A DNA stretch of 64,000 nucleotides from JAHFUS01 sp035689115 (GCA_035689115.1 DASSMA010000011.1:1-64000), one strand, 5' to 3'; shown: positions 32,950 to 41,056, counted from the first letter of the stretch. The notes: generated by a model not told the origin, from the letters alone. Translations and numbers: made by a program.

Positions 32950-33147
32950 GTGGCCGAGACGGCAGAAGCCAGGCGCTTCCGCACCGCGCTGGCCATGGCC
33001 GACCTGGGCGTGGCGCTCATGCGCCAGAACCTCCGCCGCCGCCATCCGGGAGCGTCCGAGGTGGAGATCGACGCCCGGCTCCGGCGCTGGCTCGCGGACC
33101 GACCGCCCGACGCGCCCGGGCGGCCGCGAGCCATCACGTCGTGGTGA
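32950..33147 (+). CDS. Small helical protein, possible antitoxin-like partner of a nucleotidyltransferase
   Basis: A 65-residue protein, mostly helical (RRFRTALAMADLGVALMRQN, EVEIDARLRRWLADRP). I cannot assign a family. Its TGA overlaps the GTG of the next gene, a nucleotidyltransferase-fold protein, and it appears to have its own leaderless start. A small protein coupled upstream of a nucleotidyltransferase fits a toxin-antitoxin-type pair, but no known DNA-binding or antitoxin motif is visible. Confidence 0.6.
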   Translation: MAETAEARRFRTALAMADLGVALMRQNLRRRHPGASEVEIDARLRRWLADRPPDAPGRPRAITSW

Positions 33148-33725
33148 CGGCCTTCGAGCGCGCGGCCCGCACCACGGCCGGCCACCTCGAGCGGCTTGAA
33201 GCCCCCTACGCGCTGGTGGGCGGGTTCGCCGTGTCGGTCCGCTGCGAGCCGAGGTTCACCCGAGACGTCGACCTGGTGGTCGCTGTTCAGGACGACCAGG
33301 CGGCCGAGGCGATCGTGCGGGCATTGACCTCATGGGACTACCGGCTGCTGGCGGTCGTCGAGCAGGAGGCCGCCGGGAGGCTCGCCACCGCCCGCCTGGC
33401 GTTCGGCGCCGACGGCGAGGCCGTCGACCTGCTGTTCGCCTCCTCGGGGATCGAGCCCGAGATCGCAGCCGCCGCCGAGCAGCTCGAAATCCTTCCCGGC
33501 CTCGTCCTGCCCGTGGCCAGGACAGGGCATCTCATCGCTCTCAAGCTGCTCGCCGCCGACCCGATCTCCCGGCCGCAGGATGCCGTCGACCTCCGCGCCC
33601 TCCTCGACGCCGCCGGACCCGAAGACGTCGAGGTGGCCCGCCGGGCGGTGGGTCTCATCGAGGCCCGCGGTTTCCAGCGCGGCCGGGACCTGGAGGCGGC
33701 TTTGGACGACCTGCTTTCCCGCTGA
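33144..33725 (+). CDS. AbiEii/MNT-like nucleotidyltransferase-fold protein
   Basis: A 193-residue protein with the nucleotidyltransferase pattern ALVGGFAVSVRCEPRFTRDVDLVV (about 21-44), where GG, RxTxDxD and a later acidic residue (EAVDLLFASSG) make up the active site of the family. It also has LIALKLLAADPISRPQDAVD, the motif (xxKLxAxxxRxxxxDxxDL) shared with AbiEii-type toxins. The GTG start overlaps the stop of the small helical gene. Known AbiEii/MenT members add nucleotides to tRNA or proteins and stop growth; here that is a family-based inference. Confidence 0.72.
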   Translation: MTAFERAARTTAGHLERLEAPYALVGGFAVSVRCEPRFTRDVDLVVAVQDDQAAEAIVRALTSWDYRLLAVVEQEAAGRLATARLAFGADGEAVDLLFASSGIEPEIAAAAEQLEILPGLVLPVARTGHLIALKLLAADPISRPQDAVDLRALLDAAGPEDVEVARRAVGLIEARGFQRGRDLEAALDDLLSR

Positions 33726-33729
33726 TCGG

Positions 33730-34977
33730 CTACGGGAAGAGGCCGCGGGCGGCGATGGCGTCGGCGACCCGCTGGAGGGCGAGGGCGAAGGCGGCCCGGC
33801 GCAGCGACACGCCGAGGGTGTCGGCCTTGGCCCACACCGACTGGAACGCGGTGTCCATGAAGGTGCGCAGCCTGAGGGCCACCGTCTCCTCGTCCCAGGC
33901 GAAGCCCTGCTTGTCCTGGGCCCACTCGAAGTAGCTGGCGGTGACGCCGCCGGCGTTGGCGAGGATGTCGGGCACCACCGTGATGCCCCGCCGGTCGAGC
34001 ACGGCGTCGGCTTCGGGGGTGGTGGGGCCGTTGGCCGCCTCGACCACCACCTTGGTGGCGAGCGTCTCGGCCACGTCCTTCCCGATGGCCCCGGAGAGGG
34101 CGGCCGGCACCACCAGCTCGCTCTCGACCTTCCAGAGGTCGGCGGGGTCGAGGGGGTCGGCCTGGTCGAACCCGGCCACGGTGCCGGCCTTGGCCACGTG
34201 CTCAGAGAGGGCGGAGGCGTCGAGGCCGCCCGAGTTGCACACCGCCCCGCCGATGTCGCTGACCGCCACCACCCGCATGCCGGCCGACGAGAGGAGGAAC
34301 GCCAGCGGGCCGCCCACCTTGCCGAAGCCCTGGATGACCGCCCGGCTGCCGGCCAGGGGCATGCCGAGGGCGATGAAGGCAGCCCGGGCGCACATCACCA
34401 CACCCGAGGAGGTGGCGCCGGCGTGGGCCTTGGTGCCGCCCACCGACAGGGGCTTGCCGGTGACGGTGCCGGCCAGCAGCTCGCCGCCGTGCATCATCGC
34501 CAGCGTGTCCATGAGCCAGGCCATCACCCGGCCGTCGGTGTTGACGTCGGGCGCCGGGATGTCGCGCTCGGGGCCGAGCAGGGGCGACACCTCGAGGGTG
34601 TAGCGGCGGGTGAGGCGCTCCAGCTCGCCCATCGACATCACCGTGGGGTCGCAGCGGACGCCGCCCTTGGCCCCGCCGAAGGGCAGGTTGGCCACCGCCG
34701 TCTTGAACGTCATGTCGGCGGCCAGGGCGGTGACCTCGAACACGTCCAGCTCGGGGTGGAACCGGATGCCGCCCTTGCCCGGCCCCCTGGTGGTGTCGTG
34801 GTGGACCCGCCAGCCGGTGAACACCTCCACCCGCCCGTCGTCCATCCGCACCGGCACCGCCACCTCCAGCACGCGCCGCGGCGTGCGCAGCATGCGGTGG
34901 ATGTCGGGGTCCAGATCGGTGAGCTTGGCGGCGTCGTCGAGGCGCTCGAGCACCGCCGACCACGCGTCGTAACTCAC
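33730..34977 (-). CDS. Glu/Leu/Phe/Val dehydrogenase family protein
   Basis: A 415-residue cytoplasmic amino-acid dehydrogenase of normal length. It has the substrate region GPGKGGIRFHPELD near residue 66, the catalytic Lys in PFGGAKGGVRCDP near 102, the Asp in PAPDVNTDGRVMAW, and the Rossmann NAD(P) site VIQGFGKVGGPLAFLL near 215. It most resembles glutamate dehydrogenase (GdhA/RocG type), converting glutamate to 2-oxoglutarate and ammonia; with 2-oxoacid:ferredoxin oxidoreductase and arginine-to-proline genes nearby this fits amino-acid catabolism. Leucine dehydrogenase is the main alternative. The start is GTG 34977. Confidence 0.88.
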   Translation of the reverse strand: MSYDAWSAVLERLDDAAKLTDLDPDIHRMLRTPRRVLEVAVPVRMDDGRVEVFTGWRVHHDTTRGPGKGGIRFHPELDVFEVTALAADMTFKTAVANLPFGGAKGGVRCDPTVMSMGELERLTRRYTLEVSPLLGPERDIPAPDVNTDGRVMAWLMDTLAMMHGGELLAGTVTGKPLSVGGTKAHAGATSSGVVMCARAAFIALGMPLAGSRAVIQGFGKVGGPLAFLLSSAGMRVVAVSDIGGAVCNSGGLDASALSEHVAKAGTVAGFDQADPLDPADLWKVESELVVPAALSGAIGKDVAETLATKVVVEAANGPTTPEADAVLDRRGITVVPDILANAGGVTASYFEWAQDKQGFAWDEETVALRLRTFMDTAFQSVWAKADTLGVSLRRAAFALALQRVADAIAARGLFP

Positions 34978-34998
34978 GGTTCCACGGTAGGCGAGCGG

Positions 34999-35565
34999 TC
35001 AGCCTTCTGGGAGGAGGGTGGCGACGTTGACAGCTGCCTGTGGGAGAGCCTCGGGAGCGACGGTGGCGCCTCGCCCGTAGACCTGGCGGGACCGGTAGTC
35101 GCGACCGGTCGGGTCGCTGCACACCTCGATCGTGCCGTCCCCCACGTTGACGAGCCACACCTCTCGGATCCCGGCGGCGGCGTAGAGCGGCAGCTTGACC
35201 CGGGCGTCGAAGGCGGCGGTGGAGTCGCCGACCTCGATCAGGACGAGGACGTCGCCGCCCTCGGGGAGCGCCCCCCGGTAGTCGTCGGCCCGGGGACGGA
35301 GCAGGAGCAGGTCGGGCTGCGGCTCGGAGCGGTCGCCGAGGCGCAGCGGGTTCTGTACGGACACGATGGCCCGGTCGCCGGCGGCTTCGACGAAGAGGCG
35401 GGTCAACCCGTTCACGCACGCCGCGTGGCGGGAGCCGATGGGCGTCATGTCGACGATCTCCCCCTCGAGGAGCTCGATCCGGTCGTCCTCGCCGAAGATG
35501 CCGGCCTCGGCCATCCGGTGATACTCGTCGACCGTGAAACGGTGGGCAACGGGCTGCACCGCCAT
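34999..35565 (-). CDS. Uma2-family PD-(D/E)XK nuclease-fold protein
   Basis: A 188-residue protein with the Uma2 plan: FTVDEYHRMAEAGIFGEDDR at the N-terminus, IELLEGEIVDMTPIGSRHA, the acidic PQPDLLLL, and VLVLIEVGDSTAAFD...KLPLYAAAGIREVWLV. The family has a restriction-endonuclease fold and is common in cyanobacteria and actinobacteria, but no physiological role is established. The usual IEVxxxSTxxxD pattern is kept. It lies between the dehydrogenase and the Nfu-like gene on the same strand. Confidence 0.85.
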   Translation of the reverse strand: MAVQPVAHRFTVDEYHRMAEAGIFGEDDRIELLEGEIVDMTPIGSRHAACVNGLTRLFVEAAGDRAIVSVQNPLRLGDRSEPQPDLLLLRPRADDYRGALPEGGDVLVLIEVGDSTAAFDARVKLPLYAAAGIREVWLVNVGDGTIEVCSDPTGRDYRSRQVYGRGATVAPEALPQAAVNVATLLPEG

Positions 35566-35574
35566 GCCGTCAGG

Positions 35575-35880
35575 CTACAGGGAGGGGGTGACACCCTCCG
35601 TGTAGTGGAGGAACAGCTCCTCGACGACCTCCCGCAGCCCGTCGCCCTTCGTGCCGGGGCCGAGTTCCACGGTGATCATGTTCGAGTAGACGTGGACGCC
35701 CTTCACGTCGCCGTGGGCGAACAGGCGCCGGGCCAGCACGTCCGGCGGCCGGTCGCCGGTGGCGTCCTCCGCGCTGGCGTAGCGCTCGTGCCCCATCCCG
35801 GTGAGGCTGCGGTTGATCTCGAAGCGCAGCACTCCCTGGCTGAGCGACGGCTTCTGCACGACCACGATCGGCTGGCCCAT
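35575..35880 (-). CDS. Nfu N-terminal-domain protein (Fe-S scaffold relative without the Cys domain)
   Basis: A 101-residue protein resembling the Nfu/NifU N-terminal domain: LSQGVLRFEINRSLTGMGHE, then DRPPDVLARRLFAHGDVKGV and VYSNMITVEL, the IxxVxxVxxxxxFITV pattern. The C-terminal CxxC domain that carries the cluster in Nfu proteins is missing and there is no Cys at all, so it cannot be a scaffold by itself. ATG 35880 is divergent from the transporter gene at 35921. The function is unknown. Confidence 0.7.
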   Translation of the reverse strand: MGQPIVVVQKPSLSQGVLRFEINRSLTGMGHERYASAEDATGDRPPDVLARRLFAHGDVKGVHVYSNMITVELGPGTKGDGLREVVEELFLHYTEGVTPSL

Positions 35881-35906
35881 GGCGGAGGCGGAGGTTAGCC
35901 CCTGGG

Positions 35907-35912
35907 TACGCT
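35907..35912 (+). promoter_or_regulatory. Leaderless -10 of the AI-2E-type transporter operon
   Basis: TACGCT lies 8 nt before ATG 35921; no Shine-Dalgarno sequence is present. Confidence 0.5.
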
Positions 35913-35920
35913 GACTGGCG

Positions 35921-37081
35921 ATGTCAGCCCCCGCGGCACCCCAACGCCAGCCGGTGCCGTGGCGCACGATCTGGGCCACGATCGGCTCGGTCGTGCTGAC
36001 GCTGGCCCTCATCGCCCTGGTGAAGGCCACGTCCAAGATCCTGGTGTGGCTGGTGATCGCCGGCTTCTTCGCCGTGGTGCTCGGCCCCCCGGTCGACTTC
36101 CTCCAGCAGCGGGCGCACCTCCGACGCTCGCTGGCCACCCTCCTCGTGATCTTCGCCGGCCTCGCCCTGCTCGGGGGCATGCTCTACGCCTTCATCAAGC
36201 CCATCGTCGACCAGACCCAGCAGTTCGTCGACCACTTCCCCACCTACGTGGAGGACGCCCGGGCCGGCCGGGGCCCCCTCGGAGGGCTGGTGAAGAAGTA
36301 CAACCTGGACCAGAAGCTCGAGGAGCACCGGAGCGACCTCCAGAAGTCGCTCACCAACCTGGGGCGCAACAGCGTCGACATCATCCGGGGCGTGGGCAAC
36401 GCGGTGGCGGCCACCGTCACCATCTTCGTGCTGGTGGTCCTGATGCTCATGTCGGGCCCCAAGATGCTGAGCAGCGGCGTGGGGGCGCTGTCGCCACCCG
36501 CCGCCGAGCGCGTCCGCAGGGTCTCGTCCGACTGCGCCAAGGCGGTCACCGGCTACGTGGCCGGCAACCTCCTCATCAGCGTGATCGCCGGGATGGCCAC
36601 CTTCGTGTTCATGTGGATCGCCGACATCCCCTTCCGCAGCGTGCTCAGCCTGTGGGTGGCCTTCGCCGACCTCATCCCGCTGGTGGGCGCCACCCTCGGC
36701 GCCATCCCGGTTGTCCTCGTCGGATTCCTCAACTCCACCGGGCAGGGCATCGCCGCCATCGTGTTCTTCATCGCCTACCAGCAGTTCGAGAACCACGTGC
36801 TCCAGGTCACGATCATGTCCCGCACGGTGGACCTCAACCCCCTGGTCGTCCTCGTGGCGGTCCTCATCGGCGTGGAGCTGAGCGGCATGCTGGGCGCCCT
36901 GCTGGCCATTCCCATCGCCGGCGTCATCCAGGTGATCGGGCGGGACATCTACGACACCCGCCGCGGACGCGTCAAGCCGGAGCCCACCGTGGGCGCCGAC
37001 GAGGTCCCGGCCGGCGCGGTCCCCACCGGCAACGGAGCCGAGAGCACCACACAGCCGGCGGAGACAGGAGCAGAGCGGTGA
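35921..37081 (+). CDS. AI-2E / PerM-family membrane transporter
   Basis: A 386-residue membrane protein with about eight helices in the family's 2+1+5 pattern: two N-terminal helices, a long polar stretch with coiled-coil character (LDQKLEEHRSDLQKSLTNLG), and a C-terminal bundle with the typical ADLIPLVGATLGAIPVVLVG and AYQQFENHVLQVTIMSRTVD (a diagnostic motif). Members export small molecules, and the AI-2 role of TqsA is only one case. The last GTGA overlaps the ornithine cyclodeaminase-like gene, so export and arginine/ornithine metabolism are coupled here; the substrate might be a related metabolite, which is inference. Confidence 0.87.
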   Translation: MSAPAAPQRQPVPWRTIWATIGSVVLTLALIALVKATSKILVWLVIAGFFAVVLGPPVDFLQQRAHLRRSLATLLVIFAGLALLGGMLYAFIKPIVDQTQQFVDHFPTYVEDARAGRGPLGGLVKKYNLDQKLEEHRSDLQKSLTNLGRNSVDIIRGVGNAVAATVTIFVLVVLMLMSGPKMLSSGVGALSPPAAERVRRVSSDCAKAVTGYVAGNLLISVIAGMATFVFMWIADIPFRSVLSLWVAFADLIPLVGATLGAIPVVLVGFLNSTGQGIAAIVFFIAYQQFENHVLQVTIMSRTVDLNPLVVLVAVLIGVELSGMLGALLAIPIAGVIQVIGRDIYDTRRGRVKPEPTVGADEVPAGAVPTGNGAESTTQPAETGAER

Positions 37082-38292
37082 CCGTCAGCGAGGTCGTGGA
37101 GATGGAGGGCCACATCATCGACTCGCTGATGCTGGCCAAGGTGATGGACGTGATCATCGCCGCCGGCGCCGACTACCGGATCCTCAGCGTCGACATCGGG
37201 CGCACCAACGTCGACGTCAGCAAGGCCCGCCTGGAGGTGGTGGCGGCCGACGAGGAGACCCTGGGCGCCCTGCTGGTGGAGATCCAGGACCACGGCGCCA
37301 ACCGGGTGATCAACCGCGACGCCGAGCTGGTGGCGGCCGACCTCGACGGCGTCCTCCCCGCCGGCTTCTACTCCACCACCAACCTCCCCACGGCCGTCCG
37401 TCTCGGCGGCCGGTGGGTGGACGTCGAGAACCCGGAGATGGACTGCGGCCTGGTCGTCACGCCCGAGGGCCGGGCCCGCACCCTGCCCATGCACCGGGTC
37501 CGGGTGGGCGACATGGTGGTGGTCGGCCACGACGGCATCCGGGTGTCGCCGCCGTCGCCCATGCGCGGGGTGAAGACCTTCGAGTTCATGAGCTCGGAGG
37601 TCTCGTCGGAGAAGCCCAAGGCTGTCCTGGTGGCCGACGTCGCCTCCCGGCTGCGGGTCCACCGCGAGGCCGGCGACAAGGTCCTCGCCGTGTGCGGCCC
37701 GGCGGTGGTGCACACGGGCGCGGCGCCGGCGGTGGCCAGGCTCGTCCGAGCCGGGTGGATCGACGTCCTCTTCGCCGGCAACGGCTTCGCCACCCACGAC
37801 ATCGAGTCCAACGTCATGGGCACCTCGCTCGGCGTCTCCGTCCACGCCGGCACCCCCTCCGAGGGCGGCCACGCCAACCACCTGCGGGTGATCAACGAGG
37901 TGCGCCGCTACGGCTCCATCGCCGCCGCCGTGGAGGCCGGCTACATCGACGGCGGCGTCATGTACGAGTGCGTCGTGTCGAAGGTGCCGTTCGTGCTGGG
38001 CGGGTCGATCCGCGACGACGGGCCGCTGCCCGACGTCTACACCAACGTGGTCGAGGCGGCCGACGCCATGCGCTACCTCCTGCCGGGGGTCGGCGTGGCC
38101 CTGATGCTGGCCTCCACCCTGCACGCCATCGCCACCGGCAACTGCCTGCCGTCCGACGTGGAGACGTTCTGCGTCGACATCAACCAGGCGGTCGTCACCA
38201 AACTGGCCGACCGGGGCAGCCACCAGGCCCTCGGCATCGTCACCGACGTCGGCCTGTTCATCGAGGGGCTCTCCGAAGAGCTCTGCCCGTGA
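37078..38292 (+). CDS. TIGR00300 / LOR-SDH-domain protein (AgrE-type ornithine cyclodeaminase-like)
   Basis: A 404-residue protein with an N-terminal LOR/SDH conserved domain (VVEMEGHIIDSLMLAKVMDV and DVSKARLEVVAADEETLGAL) and a C-terminal NAD-binding part (KAVLVADVASRLRVHREAGD, LFAGNGFATHDIESNVMGTS). It matches the C-terminal half of cyanobacterial AgrE/ArgZ-type proteins, where this part turns ornithine into proline. The next gene, overlapping by GTGA, is the dihydrolase half. So the two halves of the fused cyanobacterial enzyme appear as separate, translationally coupled genes. The family is clear; the reaction is inferred from AgrE. Confidence 0.82.
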   Translation: MTVSEVVEMEGHIIDSLMLAKVMDVIIAAGADYRILSVDIGRTNVDVSKARLEVVAADEETLGALLVEIQDHGANRVINRDAELVAADLDGVLPAGFYSTTNLPTAVRLGGRWVDVENPEMDCGLVVTPEGRARTLPMHRVRVGDMVVVGHDGIRVSPPSPMRGVKTFEFMSSEVSSEKPKAVLVADVASRLRVHREAGDKVLAVCGPAVVHTGAAPAVARLVRAGWIDVLFAGNGFATHDIESNVMGTSLGVSVHAGTPSEGGHANHLRVINEVRRYGSIAAAVEAGYIDGGVMYECVVSKVPFVLGGSIRDDGPLPDVYTNVVEAADAMRYLLPGVGVALMLASTLHAIATGNCLPSDVETFCVDINQAVVTKLADRGSHQALGIVTDVGLFIEGLSEELCP

Positions 38293-39128
38293 CTGCGCTC
38301 CCGTGGGGGCGGCGCTACCTGATGTGCCGGCCCGAGCACTTCGGCGTGCTCTACGAGATCAACAGCTGGATGCACACCGAGGTGGCCGTCGACCCCGACC
38401 TGGCCCTCGCCCAGTGGGAGGGGCTGTGCGGCGGGCTGCGGTCGTCGGGCGCCGAGATCGAGCTGCTCGACCCGGTGTCGGGGCTCCCCGACCTCGTCTT
38501 CACCGCCAACGCCGGCGTGGTGAACGGCCGCCAGTTCGTCCCGGCCCGCTTCCGTCACGCCGAGCGCCAGGGCGAGGTGCCGCACGACGTGGCCTGGTTC
38601 GAGGCCCGGGGCTTCGCCGTCGACGCCCTGCCGGGCGAGGGGTCCCACGAGGGGGCGGGGGACGCCCTGCCCTTCGCCGGCGTGCTGCTGTCGGGGTATC
38701 GCACCCGCTCCGACGCCTCCACCCACGCCGGCCTGTCCCGCCTCACCGGCGCCCCGGTCCGCTCCGTCGAGCTGGTCGACCCCCGCCTCTACCACCTCGA
38801 CCTCACCTTCTGCCCCCTCGACGACCGCCGGGCGATCATCGCCCCCCTTGGCTGGGACGCCTACGGCCGCAAGGTGGTCGAGGCCCTCGTGCCCGAGCCG
38901 CTGGTGCTGGAGGACGACGAGGCGCTGGCCTTCTGCGCCAACTCCGTGGTGGTCGGCACCACCGTGCACATGCCGTCGTGCCCACCCCGGGTGGGGCGGC
39001 AGTTGGAGGCGTGGGGGTTCGACGTGGCCGTGCACGACGTGGGCGAGTTCCTCAAGGCCGGCGGGGCGTGCCGGTGTCTCACGCTCGCCCTCGACGTGAC
39101 ACTCGGCGGGGGCGCGGGGCGCCCGTAG
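38289..39128 (+). CDS. Arginine dihydrolase / DDAH-like guanidino-group hydrolase
   Basis: A 279-residue amidinotransferase-fold enzyme: MCRPEHFGVLYEINSWM at the start, FTANAGVVNG near residue 75, the catalytic His in YHLDLTFCPL near 165, and the catalytic Cys in GGACRCLTLAL close to the end. The sequence is near the N-terminal half of ArgZ/AgrE, which hydrolyses arginine to ornithine, ammonia and CO2, rather than to arginine deiminase ArcA. With the upstream gene it would give an arginine to ornithine to proline route. GTG 38289 overlaps the upstream stop. Confidence 0.83.
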   Translation: MTALPWGRRYLMCRPEHFGVLYEINSWMHTEVAVDPDLALAQWEGLCGGLRSSGAEIELLDPVSGLPDLVFTANAGVVNGRQFVPARFRHAERQGEVPHDVAWFEARGFAVDALPGEGSHEGAGDALPFAGVLLSGYRTRSDASTHAGLSRLTGAPVRSVELVDPRLYHLDLTFCPLDDRRAIIAPLGWDAYGRKVVEALVPEPLVLEDDEALAFCANSVVVGTTVHMPSCPPRVGRQLEAWGFDVAVHDVGEFLKAGGACRCLTLALDVTLGGGAGRP

Positions 39129-39131
39129 ACT
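39126..39131 (+). promoter_or_regulatory. Leaderless -10 of the second Uma2 gene
   Basis: TAGACT overlaps the stop of the dihydrolase gene and lies 8 nt before ATG 39140, the same spacing as at 35907. Confidence 0.45.
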
Positions 39132-39139
39132 CGACACCG

Positions 39140-39658
39140 ATGAGGATGGTCCTGGTAGACGCGCCCCCGGAGGTGGAGGCGCTGCTGGAGCGCCGGCGGG
39201 CGCTCGGGCAGGACCGCTTCGACGAGGTCTGGGAGGGCGTCTACCACATGACACCTGGACCCAGCGGCAGGCACGCCTATCTCGACGCCCAACTGGCGAT
39301 CGTCCTGGCGCCCCTGGCGGAAGCCGCCGGGCTCGTCGGCACGACGGCGTTCACCCTCGGCCTCCACGAGAAGGACTACCGAGTCCCCGACGGCGGCTAC
39401 CACCGCTCGATCCCCGAAGGGACATGGGTGCCCACCGCGGCGGTCGTCGTCGAGATCGTCTCCCCGGGCGACGAGACGTTCGACAAGTTCCCGTTCTATG
39501 CCGCACACGACGTGGACGAGATCATCGTGGCCGATCCCGACGCCAGGACGATCCGCATCTTCGGCCGCGGCGTGACCGGGTACGCGGAGACCGGTGCGAG
39601 CCGCGTGCTGGGGGTGGATTCCGGCACGATCACATCGTCCGTGAACTGGCCCACCTAG
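39140..39658 (+). CDS. Uma2-family nuclease-fold protein (second copy)
   Basis: A 172-residue protein distantly like Uma2: EALLERRRALGQDRFDEVWE and GVYHMTPGPSGRHAYLDAQL at the N-terminus, DYRVPDGGYHRS in place of the usual PDxxV motif, and AAVVVEIVSPGDETFDKFPF with the acidic and Lys residues of the fold. It is about 15 residues shorter than the copy at 34999-35565 and only weakly similar to it. It seems to have its own leaderless promoter. The function is not known. Confidence 0.78.
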   Translation: MRMVLVDAPPEVEALLERRRALGQDRFDEVWEGVYHMTPGPSGRHAYLDAQLAIVLAPLAEAAGLVGTTAFTLGLHEKDYRVPDGGYHRSIPEGTWVPTAAVVVEIVSPGDETFDKFPFYAAHDVDEIIVADPDARTIRIFGRGVTGYAETGASRVLGVDSGTITSSVNWPT

Positions 39659-39679
39659 GGTCCGGGTAGAACGGACGGT

Positions 39680-40291
39680 ATGGCCGACCTCGAGTTCTTC
39701 TTCGACCCGATCTGCCCGTGGGCGTGGATCACCGCCAACTGGGTCATGCACGTGCAGGAGGAGCGGCCCCTCGAGGTGGACTGGCGGTTCATCTCGCTGG
39801 CGGTGGTGAACGAGGGCAAGGGCGAGGTCAAGGAGGGCCACGCCCGCAGCCTGCGGCTGCTCCGGGTGGCCGCCGCCGTGCGGGTCGAGGCCGGGCCCGA
39901 GCAGGTGCTCCCGTACTACAGGGCCCTCGGCGGCGTCATCCACCTGGAGAGGGACGCCGCCCGGCTCGACGGCGAGGGCGGGATCGCCGCCGTCCTGGAC
40001 GGCCTCGGCCTGCCCGCCGGCCTGGCCTCGGCGGCTACCGATGCCGGCGCCTACGACGCCACCGTCCGGGCCGAGACGGCCGAGGCCCTCGACCGCTGCG
40101 GCGGCGACATCGGCACCCCGGTCCTGAGCTTCACGCCGCCCCACGGGCCGAGCTTCTTCGGCCCTGTCATCAACAAGGCACCCCGGGGCAAGGAGGCGGT
40201 CGAGCTGTGGGAGTGCGTCTCCGTGCTCGGCGCCAACCCCCACTTCAGCGAGCTCAAGCGCTCCCTGCGTGGCAGGCCCGACTTCGAGTAG
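39680..40291 (+). CDS. DsbA-like thiol protein of the Rv2466c type with CPWA motif
   Basis: A 203-residue thioredoxin-fold protein. FFDPICPWAWITANWVMHV at the N-terminus aligns with mycobacterial Rv2466c (FDPLCPWCW), a mycothiol-dependent reductase, and the helical insert and cis-Pro region (GDIGTPVLSFTP) are present. Here the second Cys of CPWC is Ala (C12-P-W-A15), so only a monothiol mechanism is possible, as in mycothiol/mycoredoxin mixed-disulfide chemistry. It is probably leaderless (TAGAAC at 39667-39672, 7 nt before the ATG). It may protect against oxidants or reduce electrophiles. Confidence 0.83.
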   Translation: MADLEFFFDPICPWAWITANWVMHVQEERPLEVDWRFISLAVVNEGKGEVKEGHARSLRLLRVAAAVRVEAGPEQVLPYYRALGGVIHLERDAARLDGEGGIAAVLDGLGLPAGLASAATDAGAYDATVRAETAEALDRCGGDIGTPVLSFTPPHGPSFFGPVINKAPRGKEAVELWECVSVLGANPHFSELKRSLRGRPDFE

Positions 40292-40301
40292 ACGCCCCGC
40301 A

Positions 40302-41018
40302 TTGAGCTGGCGCGGGCTCTCGGTCGTGGGTGGCCGGCTGCGGTACCGGCCGAAGAGCCTGTGGTGGCGCCGCTCGACGCTGCGCTTCGAACCCGAAGCG
40401 GTCGCGGTCGTGCCCCGGTCGGGGCCGACCACACTGCTGCCGTGGGAGACGAGCGGGACCGGCTGGCAGCTGGTCGGCGTGTACGCCAGCCGGGCCAACC
40501 GGGCCGGCATCGAGATCCGGCTGGCTCCCGCTCGACTCGTCGACGTCTGGCATCCGGTGTACGGGTCGCACAGCGTCTGGCTCCCTTCGACGTGGTCGAC
40601 CCCGCCCATCGAGGAGCTGCCGGCGCTCACGGACTTCCTCACCGCCACGCCGGCGGCCCGGCCCTCGCTCGCCGACGGCGCCCGCCTCGATGCCCTTCTC
40701 GCCGCCCTCGCCACCCGCTCCTGGCAGAAGCCGGCGCCCCCCGGGGAGCCCCTGGCCGGCGACGGCCTCGACCTGCACGTGGCCATCGGCCGCGCCCTCG
40801 ACGGGATGGAGTGGCGGCGGTACCGGGGGCGCCCGGTTCGGGGCGAGGGCCGGCCCGACCAGGCGCTGGTCGCCGAGCGGGCGCGGGCTCGCCTCACGCG
40901 GGCCGTCTCGGGCCGCACCAGCGACGAGGAACTGGCCGCCGCCGTGCGCCGCCACGTCGGGATCGGGGAGTGGCCCTTCGACGTCCTCCTCCCCGCACCC
41001 CCCGTCCCGAGTACATAG
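40302..41018 (+). CDS. Conserved protein of unknown function ending at a palindromic repeat
   Basis: A soluble protein of about 238 residues that I do not recognise. The first third is beta-rich and basic (GLSVVGGRLRYRPKSLWWRR), with a PH-like look; the rest is helical (RARLTRAVSGRTSDEELAAA). The start is unsure: TTG 40302 follows TAGACG with leaderless spacing, while an in-frame GTG at 40269 would overlap the upstream gene by 23 nt. Its last codons and TAG stop (VPST*) are formed by the left arm of the palindrome at 41006-41048, suggesting the repeat inserted at, or has defined, the gene end. Confidence 0.6.
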   Translation: MSWRGLSVVGGRLRYRPKSLWWRRSTLRFEPEAVAVVPRSGPTTLLPWETSGTGWQLVGVYASRANRAGIEIRLAPARLVDVWHPVYGSHSVWLPSTWSTPPIEELPALTDFLTATPAARPSLADGARLDALLAALATRSWQKPAPPGEPLAGDGLDLHVAIGRALDGMEWRRYRGRPVRGEGRPDQALVAERARARLTRAVSGRTSDEELAAAVRRHVGIGEWPFDVLLPAPPVPST

Positions 41019-41048
41019 GGTGCGGATTCCGCACCCTATGTACTCGGG
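41006..41048. repeat. 43-bp perfect palindrome, copy 1
   Basis: CCCGAGTACATAGGGTGCGGA and its exact complement flank a single central T at 41027. The left arm carries the stop codon of the upstream gene, and the right arm ends in CGGG, feeding into the ribosome site of the next gene. A near-identical copy lies at 42189-42227. There is no T-run, so it is not a classic intrinsic terminator; it may be a REP-type or protein-binding element. Confidence 0.85.
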
Positions 41049-41056
41049 AGGTCGTG

